A stretch of DNA of 64,000 bases from Tamlana sp038148895. GTDB lineage: Bacteria > Bacteroidota > Bacteroidia > Flavobacteriales > Flavobacteriaceae. Location: assembly GCA_038148895.1 (NCBI GenBank), contig JBBVGQ010000001.1, one strand, 5' to 3'. Position 1 is the first letter of the stretch. Each line of letters opens with the position of its first letter. Both the position numbers and the translations under genes were made by a program. Below are positions 43,856 through 52,100 of this stretch, one piece after another. The notes beneath the pieces are model-generated. The model saw only the letters and a list, made by a program, of their open reading frames with translations. It searched no databases and had not been told where the DNA came from.

Positions 43856-44776
43856 TTATTTCAAGAACTGAATATTTCGCTTTAAGCCCGAAAATTTAGT
43901 ACGCTTTACGGCTGAATTTTTAAAGACCTTTTTGAATGTATCTTCCGTTATTTCATCCCAATTTTTTTTTGTCATGGAAAGTAATTCTGGATGAGGATGA
44001 AACAATGGTTCGCGATGTGGTTGGGAAAACCGGTTCCACGGGCACACATCTTGACACACATCGCAGCCAAACATCCAATCATCAAATTTACCTTTAAATT
44101 CTGTTGGAATATTTTCCTTTAGCTCAATAGTAAAATAAGAAATACATTTACTGCCATCAACCACATAAGGTTCAACAATAGCCTCGGTTGGGCATGCATC
44201 AATGCACGCTGTGCAAGTACCACAATGGTCTGTTATTGGTGCATCATAATCCAACTCCAAATCAATAATAAGTTCGGCAATAAAATAAAACGAACCCACT
44301 TGTTGGGTTAACAAATTACTGTTTTTGCCAATCCAGCCCAAGCCACTCTTTGCTGCCCAAGCTTTATCCAAAACAGGTGCAGAATCAACAAATGCACGAC
44401 CATTTACTTCACCAATTTCATCTTGGATGAAACTTAAAAGTGATTTTAGTTTTTCCTTTATCACAAAATGATAATCGGTACCATAAGCGTACTTGGACAA
44501 CTTATAGCTATCGGCTTTTTGTTCCTGACTGGGGAAATAATTTAATAGCAACGACACTACACTTTTTGAACCTTCAATCAGTTTTGTGGGGTCTAAGCGT
44601 TTGTCAAAATGATTTTCCATGTAACGCATTTCACCATGCATGTTGTTGTTCAACCATTTCTCCAATCTGGGAGCTTCTTCCTCTAAAAATTGCGCTTTAC
44701 TAATACCACAAGACAAAAAACCGAGGCGTTTAGCTTCGGTTTTAATGAGTTGGGTATGCTTTTGATTTGAGTTCAT
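43856..44776 (-). CDS. queG: Epoxyqueuosine reductase QueG
   Basis: QueG is a cobalamin- and iron-sulfur-dependent enzyme that makes the last step of queuosine synthesis on tRNA. The 306-residue protein has the QueG N-terminal domain (GFLSCGISKAQFLEEEAPRLE, then VVSLLLNYFPS), the ALDKAWAAKSGLGWIGKN-like core (about 130-150) and two [4Fe-4S] clusters in CGTCTACIDACPTEAI and CDVCQDVCPWN. It lacks the C-terminal HEAT-like repeats of longer QueG proteins. A copy of the dispersed repeat ends 2 bp before its ATG, so it occupies the ribosome-binding region. Confidence 0.93.
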   Translation of the reverse strand: MNSNQKHTQLIKTEAKRLGFLSCGISKAQFLEEEAPRLEKWLNNNMHGEMRYMENHFDKRLDPTKLIEGSKSVVSLLLNYFPSQEQKADSYKLSKYAYGTDYHFVIKEKLKSLLSFIQDEIGEVNGRAFVDSAPVLDKAWAAKSGLGWIGKNSNLLTQQVGSFYFIAELIIDLELDYDAPITDHCGTCTACIDACPTEAIVEPYVVDGSKCISYFTIELKENIPTEFKGKFDDWMFGCDVCQDVCPWNRFSQPHREPLFHPHPELLSMTKKNWDEITEDTFKKVFKNSAVKRTKFSGLKRNIQFLK

Positions 44777-44778
44777 CT

Positions 44779-44801
44779 GTCATGCTGAGCGCAGTCGAAG
44801 C
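44779..44801 (-). repeat. Dispersed hairpin repeat, left inverted copy
   Basis: Reverse-orientation copy of the TTCGACTGCGCTCA core (44786-44799 on the minus strand), with only a 2-bp GC/GC arm. It lies 11 bp after the GIY-YIG stop codon and immediately before the queG ATG. Confidence 0.8.
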
Positions 44802-44812
44802 GCATAATTAAC

Positions 44813-45124
44813 TTAATTTTTGTATTTACAATGGGTTGCATTTCTACATTCAGAAAGTATTTGAAGCATATTGAAATCTCCTTTGATTAAAGCCTCCTTC
44901 TTTACTCTTGTCCAACCCTTAATCTTCTTTTCAAAGTAAATGGCTTGCAAAACATCATTAAATTCTTGGCAGAATTCTAATGTAAGAGGTCTTCTTTTAA
45001 AAGTATAGTTATCCTTTTTTATACCTGATTGATGTTCTGTAAACCTTTTTTCTAAATCGTTAGTAATTCCTGTGTAAAAGGAATTATCGGAACATTTTAA
45101 AATATATACAAAATAGGAATACAT
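44813..45124 (-). CDS. GIY-YIG nuclease family protein
   Basis: The 103-residue protein is a stand-alone GIY-YIG domain: YFVYILKCSDNSFYTGITND holds the two conserved Tyr and Gly elements, LEKRFTEHQSG the catalytic Arg and His, YFEKKIKG the metal-binding Glu, and KKEALIKGDF the closing helix. All expected catalytic residues are present. It is of the UrvC/YhbQ-like short class with no DNA-binding domain. The C-terminal tail is a divergent basic stretch. Its position between two inverted repeat copies suggests that the nuclease is linked to the spread or upkeep of those repeats. Confidence 0.92.
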   Translation of the reverse strand: MYSYFVYILKCSDNSFYTGITNDLEKRFTEHQSGIKKDNYTFKRRPLTLEFCQEFNDVLQAIYFEKKIKGWTRVKKEALIKGDFNMLQILSECRNATHCKYKN

Positions 45125-45142
45125 TTTGTTAACAACATTTTT

Positions 45143-45167
45143 GGGCTTCGACTGCGCTCAGCCTGAC
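45143..45167 (+). repeat. Dispersed hairpin repeat, right inverted copy
   Basis: Arms GGGC and GCCT (one G-T pair) flank the core at 45147-45160, followed by GAC. It lies 18 bp before the GIY-YIG start codon and 19 bp after the ruvB stop codon. Confidence 0.8.
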
Positions 45168-45185
45168 ATTATAGCCCGACTAACA

Positions 45186-46208
45186 TTAAAACAAGCCACC
45201 TTGTGTCGGGCCTTTTATTTTGCCCAAATGTTTGTAAGCTTGTTCGGTAACTTCACGTCCTCGTGGAGTTCGCATGATGAATCCTTGTTGGATCAAGAAG
45301 GGTTCGTAAACCTCTTCAATGGTCTCTGGACTTTCACTTACAGCTGTTGCTATGGTTGTAATCCCCACTGGACCGCCTTTAAACTTTTCGATAATTGTGG
45401 ATAGGATTTTATTGTCCATTTCATCCAAACCGTGAGCATCGACGTTTAAGGCTTCAAGAGCAAATTTTGCGATTTTGATATCAATTTTTCCATTTCCTTT
45501 TATTTGTGCAAAATCGCGAACACGTCTTAACAATGCATTTGCGATACGTGGTGTGCCTCTACTTCTACCAGCAATTTCTACCGCGGCTTCCATAGAAATG
45601 GGAACACTTAAAATTCCAGCGCTTCTTTGAATAATAGTGGTTAGCAATTCTGTATTGTAATATTGAAGTCTGCTTTGGATACCAAAACGTGCACGCATAG
45701 GCGAGGTTAACAGTCCTGAACGTGTTGTAGCACCAACCAAGGTAAACGGATTTAAATTGATTTGAACCGTTCTGGCATTTGGCCCTGTTTCAATCATAAT
45801 ATCAATTTTATAATCTTCCATGGCCGAGTATAAATACTCTTCTACAATAGGACTTAATCGGTGAATTTCATCAATAAAAAGAACATCGCGTTCTTCTAAA
45901 TTAGTAAGCAAACCTGCTAAATCACCAGGTTTATCCAATACCGGGCCCGAAGTTACTTTAATGCCTACATTCAATTCATTAGCCAAAATATGGGCCAATG
46001 TGGTTTTTCCCAGTCCGGGAGGGCCATGAAATAAAGTGTGATCTAAAGCTTCCGTTCTCAGATTCGCTGCTTGAACAAAAATTTGAAGATTTTCCAATAC
46101 TTGATCCTGACCCGTAAAATCATCAAATGAAAGTGGCCTTAATTTTTTTTCTACATCAATTTCTTCAGGAGAAAAATTATTTTTTGTTGGATCTAGATTT
46201 TCGTTCAT
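45186..46208 (-). CDS. ruvB: Holliday junction branch migration DNA helicase RuvB
   Basis: The 340-residue AAA+ motor drives branch migration with RuvA. It has the RuvB N-terminal signature LRPLSFDDFTGQ, Walker A GPPGLGKTT, Walker B DEIHRL, sensor 1 GATTRSGLLTSPMRARFG and the C-terminal winged helix (PRGREVTEQAYKHLG). I choose ATG 46208: an in-frame extension to 46313 is possible but would run through the terminator of the upstream OmpA gene and into that gene, and RuvB proteins are about 340 residues. Confidence 0.95.
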   Translation of the reverse strand: MNENLDPTKNNFSPEEIDVEKKLRPLSFDDFTGQDQVLENLQIFVQAANLRTEALDHTLFHGPPGLGKTTLAHILANELNVGIKVTSGPVLDKPGDLAGLLTNLEERDVLFIDEIHRLSPIVEEYLYSAMEDYKIDIMIETGPNARTVQINLNPFTLVGATTRSGLLTSPMRARFGIQSRLQYYNTELLTTIIQRSAGILSVPISMEAAVEIAGRSRGTPRIANALLRRVRDFAQIKGNGKIDIKIAKFALEALNVDAHGLDEMDNKILSTIIEKFKGGPVGITTIATAVSESPETIEEVYEPFLIQQGFIMRTPRGREVTEQAYKHLGKIKGPTQGGLF

Positions 46209-46225
46209 ACCAAGCAAATATAAAC

Positions 46226-46256
46226 AAAAAGCCTTTCCTATTATGGAAAGGCCTTT
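46226..46256 (-). terminator. Terminator of the adhesin/PorP/OmpA operon
   Basis: GCCTTTCC (46231-46238) and GGAAAGGC (46245-46252) form a perfect 8-bp stem with a 6-base loop; the minus strand continues with TTTTTG. It lies 35 bp after the OmpA-family stop codon and just before the ruvB start. Confidence 0.8.
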
Positions 46257-46288
46257 TAAATAAATTGGTTGGTATTCTAGGGTTTTGG

Positions 46289-48175
46289 TTAATTCAAAAT
46301 TGTGAATTCGCAACGACGGTTAACATCATATTCTTCATCATCACAAATACCTTCTTTTACGCATTTATTAAGTGGTTGCATCTCGCCGTAGCCAATGCTT
46401 TTTAATCGGTTTCTTTCAATGCCTTGGCTCACCAAATACTCCAAAGTAGAGGCGGCGCGACGTTTAGATAAATCCAGATTATACTGGTCTGGACCACGTG
46501 CATCGGTATGTGCAGAAACTTCCACTTCCATACTTGGGTATTTCTTCATTAAATCTACAAGAACATTTAAAGTAATAGCGGCGTCCTCGCGGATATCGGA
46601 TTTGTCAAAATCAAAATAAATTTTGTCCAATTCAACTTGAACTTCACCACTTTCTTTTTCCTTAACGCGCTCTTCTGCATCGGCAAAAGACTCAAGGTTT
46701 AAGTAAATATTGTGCTGTACTTTTCCTTTGCTGTCTGTTGAAAACTCAACATCCTGGGGGATGTATGCTTTTCGTGTTCCGCGAACTTTATATTTTTTGT
46801 TGGGTTCAATTTTGAAGATGTAATAGGCGTCATCACCAACAATGGTATCCTGAATTACAGTATCAGATTCATCAAACAATGTTACCAAAGAACCTGCCAA
46901 CAATTCTTCGCTATTTAGGTCTTTTACTATACCTTCAACTTGATAAATGGTTAAAGGATTTATTTCTCTAGCGAAACCAAAAATCCTGTCATAACCTGTT
47001 CGGTTTGAAGACACAAAACCCATGTTGTCCTTCTCTCTAACCACATAGGCGAAGTCATCCAAATTGCTATTTATTGAGCTTCCTAAATTAACAGGTTTAT
47101 CAAAACCGCCATTTACCATGTTGCTTCTAAACACATCCAATCCGCCAAAACCTTCATGACCAATTGATGAAAAATACAAAGTGTTAAACTCACTTATAAA
47201 AGGAAATTGCTCACGGTGTTTTGTGTTTATGGTTTCCCCTAAATTTTCGGGTTCGCCGTAAGTTCCATCTTCATTTATGGCTACTCTGTAAATATCAAAA
47301 CTTCCAAAAGTTCCGGGCATATCGCTAGCAAAATATAGTGTTTTTCCGTCTTTGCTCAATGCAGGATGTTCTGTACTATAGCTGTCTGAAGTAAATGGCA
47401 ATGCCGTTACGTTCGTCCAAACGCTATCGACCAATTCTGCTTTATAAATTTTGATATGAGCAATGCGTTCCTCGTCAGTTTTTGTGCGTGTCGTGTTGGT
47501 TCTATTAAAATACATGGTTTTACCATCCTTTGTAAACACCGCACTACTTTCGTGAGAATTTGTGTTTATTGCATCGGAAAATGGCTGAATATCTTCCAAA
47601 GTATTATTATTTAACAGCTTCGCATTGTACAAATCCAAATACGGTAGATTATTCCATGAATAGGCGGGGTTTTCAGAATTTCTTGCTGAAGCAAAAGCTA
47701 CCCGATCATCGCCATAAAAAGAGAGTCCGAAATCGCTACTTGAATTTTGATTTACTATCTGTTCCAACTTAAATGAATGTGGCGTTGTTTTATCAGTTTC
47801 CTCGATAAACGCCAATGTATTGACTGGCTTGTTGTAATATAGCCTTAAATGTTTATCGGCTTCCCTATACTCCATTACGCCTTTTAAAGCCTGTGCAAAC
47901 CTAAAGTGATAATCAATATCAATAGAATCGCCATACTCTACAAAAAGTTCTCTGTATGTTTTAATGGCCTTTTGAAGACTGCTGTTGTAATAGTAACTGT
48001 CTGCCAAATTTTGAAGCACTTCTTGATTACGCTCTTTGGTTTCATAAAGTTCTGCCGCGTCTTGATAAGCCCTCATTTCAAAATGCTTGTTTGCGCGTTT
48101 TAAATTGCCTTTTTGTGCCAATGCCATTCCACTAACTAATAAAAGGCTGCTTAATATGTATATATGTTTTTTCAT
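46289..48175 (-). CDS. OmpA-family protein with TPR, PD40 propeller and CRD domains (PorE-like)
   Basis: The 628-residue protein has a signal peptide (ending MALAQ), TPR-like helices (about 25-125), WD40/PD40 beta-propeller motifs (GKTMYFNRT, GKTLYFASDMPGTFGSFDIYR, EFNTLYFSSIG, about 155-405), a carboxypeptidase-regulatory-like domain (about 415-500) and a C-terminal OmpA peptidoglycan-binding domain (about 515-628, IYFDFDKSDIRED and HTDARGPDQYNLDLSKRRA with the usual Asp and Arg). This order is that of P. gingivalis PorE, which ties T9SS outer-membrane proteins to peptidoglycan. Here it follows a PorP/SprF gene, a frequent pairing in flavobacteria. Confidence 0.9.
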   Translation of the reverse strand: MKKHIYILSSLLLVSGMALAQKGNLKRANKHFEMRAYQDAAELYETKERNQEVLQNLADSYYYNSSLQKAIKTYRELFVEYGDSIDIDYHFRFAQALKGVMEYREADKHLRLYYNKPVNTLAFIEETDKTTPHSFKLEQIVNQNSSSDFGLSFYGDDRVAFASARNSENPAYSWNNLPYLDLYNAKLLNNNTLEDIQPFSDAINTNSHESSAVFTKDGKTMYFNRTNTTRTKTDEERIAHIKIYKAELVDSVWTNVTALPFTSDSYSTEHPALSKDGKTLYFASDMPGTFGSFDIYRVAINEDGTYGEPENLGETINTKHREQFPFISEFNTLYFSSIGHEGFGGLDVFRSNMVNGGFDKPVNLGSSINSNLDDFAYVVREKDNMGFVSSNRTGYDRIFGFAREINPLTIYQVEGIVKDLNSEELLAGSLVTLFDESDTVIQDTIVGDDAYYIFKIEPNKKYKVRGTRKAYIPQDVEFSTDSKGKVQHNIYLNLESFADAEERVKEKESGEVQVELDKIYFDFDKSDIREDAAITLNVLVDLMKKYPSMEVEVSAHTDARGPDQYNLDLSKRRAASTLEYLVSQGIERNRLKSIGYGEMQPLNKCVKEGICDDEEYDVNRRCEFTILN

Positions 48176-48194
48176 CTTTTCCTATTATTAAATT

Positions 48195-49157
48195 TTAGAA
48201 GAATCTTGGTGAACGATCATACCCTCCTTTAAATCCGAATAAATCAACATCAAACAAAATGAATATTTCGTGCGACCCAGAACTGTAATCGGTTAAGTTA
48301 CTTGTTGTATAATCATAAGCATATCCAATTCTTAATTCATGGGTTATTCTAAAATTCACCAAGGCACTAACGGCATCATCCAAACGATAGGCAAGGCCAG
48401 CTTCTAACCGCTCATTAACCAAAACGCTTGCTGTAAAATCTAACGCCAGCGGCGCGCCTTTAACGGCTTTACCCATAAAGGCAGGTTTTAGTTTTAGGTT
48501 TTTGTTCAAATCGAAAACATAACCACCCGTAAAGAAATAATGCACGTTTTCAACGCCTGTGGCTTTTATGCCATTTTGGTTCTCAAGATGCTTTGTTGAA
48601 AGCATATTTGGTGCAGATAAACCCAAATAGTAGTTTTCTGAAAAGAAGAAGGCGCCTATACCTAGATTTGGAAACGTTCGGCTGATGTTTTCATTGAAAG
48701 CAAAATCGAGTCCATTATTTGCATTTCCGGATTGAAGCATAAAGCCATCAAAATTGGTATCAAAAAGGGTTACACCTGCTTTTAAACCAAATGATATCTT
48801 ACTTTCAATGCCAACTGGCAACACATAAGCAAAATCTGCATATATGTTATTTTCATTAACTACATCGCCAATATTATCGTTTGTAAACGAAATCCCCATT
48901 TCAATTTTTTCATTGATTGGTGTATGGGCGAAAAAGGTTCCTGTTTTCGGAGCCCCTTCTACACCCACCCATTGTGTTCTGTATAGGCCTCCTAAGTTCA
49001 AAATACCATCTTCTGCTGTAGCATAAGCTGGGTTTATTATGCTCATATTATACATGTACTGTGTAAACTGAGGGTCTTGCTGTGCAAAGCTTTGCAATGA
49101 CAAGAACGTCAAACTTAACAAAGCAGCTATTTTATGATATATATTTAAATTTTTCAT
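48195..49157 (-). CDS. PorP/SprF family type IX secretion membrane protein
   Basis: The 320-residue outer-membrane protein has a signal peptide (ending QSFAQ), the family start QDPQFTQYMYNMSIINPAYA and a 14-strand-like beta pattern up to a terminal GFKGGYDRSPRFF. SprF-type proteins are needed for secretion and surface attachment of type B-CTD proteins such as SprB in F. johnsoniae and are usually encoded next to their cargo. The adjacent upstream gene carries such a sorting domain, so this is its probable dedicated exporter or anchor. Gaps of 28 and 19 bp place all three genes in one operon. Confidence 0.93.
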   Translation of the reverse strand: MKNLNIYHKIAALLSLTFLSLQSFAQQDPQFTQYMYNMSIINPAYATAEDGILNLGGLYRTQWVGVEGAPKTGTFFAHTPINEKIEMGISFTNDNIGDVVNENNIYADFAYVLPVGIESKISFGLKAGVTLFDTNFDGFMLQSGNANNGLDFAFNENISRTFPNLGIGAFFFSENYYLGLSAPNMLSTKHLENQNGIKATGVENVHYFFTGGYVFDLNKNLKLKPAFMGKAVKGAPLALDFTASVLVNERLEAGLAYRLDDAVSALVNFRITHELRIGYAYDYTTSNLTDYSSGSHEIFILFDVDLFGFKGGYDRSPRFF

Positions 49158-49185
49158 CGTTTCTAAATTTTGCTTTATCTAAAAA

Positions 49186-52100
49186 TCATCTGCTTAAGTA
49201 TAAGCGTCCTTGTTCTGGCTTGTTTTGTCCATCGTTAAATTTGAAAATGTAGAAATACACCCCAACTGGCAAATCACCTTTTGAAATAACCCTTGATTGG
49301 TTTGCCGTTCCATCAAATCTTGGTGTACCGGCATTTCCTTTATACACCATGTTACCATTTCGGTTATAAATCTCTATTTCGAAATTTGGATATAAGAATG
49401 CTAGATTGTCTACATCATACGTATCGTTAACACCATCGTTGTTTGGTGAGAAACCATCAGGTAATTGAAGTTTGCCACAGGCAGTTAAATCTGGCGTTAC
49501 TGCTAAGCGCACACTACTTTCGCAACCTGTTGTAACATCTATCAATGCGGCGTAGTAGGTTGAATTTGTTAAACTAGAATCACTTGAATAAGTTGACCCG
49601 CCTGTAGCGGCATCGTACCATGCAACACTATATTGAGATGAATCGTAATTTAAATTTGACGATAAGCTGGCAATGGTAGGGTCATCATTAATACAGTATT
49701 CCATTGAAGCATCGGCCAATGATGGCGTTGGTGCATCATTAATGGTTACATTAATTTGAACACTGGTTGAAGACTCACATCCCGAAGTATTCGTTTGGGT
49801 TGCGTAATAATCTTCACCGTCAACTAAAGCTTCGGTACCATTTAGTGGTAATGTCAAAACTGCATCTTCATACCAGTTTATCGTTCCTGTAGAACTAATG
49901 GTAGAATCTAAGTCTGAAACTACAGGACCGTCAACTAAACAAAATTCTGGATTTCCATTTGCAACTGTTGGCATTGGTGTATCATCAACCGTAACCGAAA
50001 TATCTGCTGTTGCATCCGGTGAGCATGGCGAAACGGCAGCTACCGTATAAGTATAGATTCCTGGCGCATCAATTGATGGGTCAAAAACTCCGGTTCCACT
50101 TGTTAAGGCTGGTGACCAAGTTCCTCCACTTTGGGCTGCATTACCCAATAATGTAAATAAATCTATTGGTGCATCAATAGCACATAAAGCAGCAGCAGCA
50201 TCGGCACCGGCATTTGGCGCTATAGTTACAGAAACATCAATACTACTTGATACCGTTCCGCAAGCATTTATTAGCGAATAGGTGTAAGTGCCTGGTACAT
50301 CAACTAATGGGTCGAAAACTCCTGTTCCACTTGTTAAAGCTGGAGACCAAGTTCCTCCAGTATCTGGTGTTCCTCCTAATTGAGTGAATAAATCAACTGT
50401 TCCATTATTACTGCATAAATCCAATGGCACACCATTTGTACCCGGATTTAAGGGCTCTTCAATTGTGATGGTGATGGTTTCACTATCATCAACACATGGT
50501 GAAGAGGCTATTACCGTATAAGTAAAGCTGTATGTTCCGGCTGAAACTCCTGTAGCATCAAATGTGTTTCCTGACAAAGAACCTACGCCGTCATCATTGT
50601 TCCATGTTCCTCCTGAATCTTGTGTTCCATCTAAAGCAGTGAACAAATCAATATTATTGTCATTATTGCAAGCTATTATTGCTGTGCTATTTGGACCTCC
50701 AGCATTTGGTGATGTATAAATGGTTGCCGAAACAGGTGTTCTGACCGAAGATTCGCAACCTGTTGTGGCATCAGTTTGTGTGGCGTAATAGGTTTGTCCA
50801 TCAATCAATGCTGTTGTAGATGCCAATGGAGTTCCTCCTGTTGCTGCGTCATACCATTGAATTGCGGTTCCAGTAGCAACTAAATCGGCGACAGTTCCGG
50901 TATCACAAAACTCTTGTGGTGAAGCAGCAGTTGGCCTTGAAGTGTCATTTATTACTATACTTACTGTTACATTTACATCATCACAACTTCCTATGGCATC
51001 AACATCATAAGTGAAATTATATGTGCCTTGGGCCAAACCATCAAGCGTTACCGTATTTCCAGATAATGCCAATGAGTTGTCATCATCATTCCAAGTTCCT
51101 GTTTGGTCTTCGCCCGTTAATAAATCAAACAAATTATACGTTTGACCTGTTGTGATTTCTGCTAAACAGAACTCAACTGGTGCATTTGGCGTTCCAGATT
51201 CTGGTGCATCCACTACAATAATGGTTACCGTGCTGCTGTTTGTACAACCGTTCGCATCAGTTATGGTGTATGTAAAATTATATGAACCAATGGATAACAA
51301 CGTTAAATCGACATTACTTCCAGTCAATGCATTTGATGAACTGTCATCAGACCAAGTTCCACCTGCATCTTCACCTAACAATTGTGTGAATAAATCTAAA
51401 GGTGAATTGGCAACCAAGTCATTTTCACAAAATGTGGCATTAGTTGGTGTTCCTGTATTTGGAAGCGGATTGATAGTCACACTTACTGTAACATTAACAT
51501 CATCACAACTTCCTATTGCCGTTACATCATAAGTGAAATTATAAGTATTAGGTACTAAGCTAGACAAATCAACTATATTGCCCGTAAGCACTCCAGTGGC
51601 ATCATCGTCAATCCAAGTCCCGGACTGGTCTTCACCTGTCAATAAATCAAATAAATCATAATTTGATGGAGCTGCTCCCTCACAAAATTCTACTGGAGCA
51701 TTTGCTGTTCCAGATTCTGGAGCATCTTCAACGGAAATTACAACAATACTGCTGTTTGTACAACCGTTAGCATCAGTTATGGTGTATGTGAAATTATATG
51801 AACCAATTCCTAGAATGGTTAAATCAACATCACTTCCCGTTAGGGTCCCCGTTGAATTATCATCCGACCAAGTTCCACCGGCATCTTCTCCTGATAATTG
51901 TCCAAATAAATCTAATGGGGAATTGGTCGCCAAGTCATTTTCACAGAAAATAGCTGGTGTCGGCGTTCCAGTATTTGGAATCGGGTTGATAATAACATTT
52001 ACTGTAACATTAACATCGTCACAACTTCCTATAGCTGTTACATCATAGGTAAAATTATAAGTATTGGGTGCTAAGCTAGACAAATCAGCTATATTCCCCG

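Larger units (their letters stand above)
44779..45167. mobile_element. 389-bp unit: GIY-YIG gene bounded by inverted hairpin repeats
   Basis: The left end (44779-44801) reads GTCAT then GCTGAGCGCAGTCGAAGC. The reverse complement of the right end (45145-45167) reads GTCAG followed by the same 18 bases: 22 of 23 positions agree. Only the GIY-YIG gene lies inside. No target-site duplication is evident at the borders. The layout resembles a transposon with terminal repeats or a REP repeat pair around its partner gene; mobility is inferred, not shown. Confidence 0.45.

Noticed and set aside
45126..45404. Plus-strand frame reading FDCAQPD through the hairpin repeat into ruvB
   Set aside because: It runs antisense through the ruvB winged-helix region; the FDCAQ-type peptide is only a translation of the repeat core.
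46209..46313. Longer N-terminus for RuvB
   Set aside because: The extension reads through a terminator hairpin and overlaps the OmpA-family gene; the product from 46208 has the normal RuvB length.
51152..52048. Plus-strand frames across the adhesin repeat
   Set aside because: Two such frames look alike only because they lie in the 516-bp tandem repeat of the adhesin gene on the other strand.
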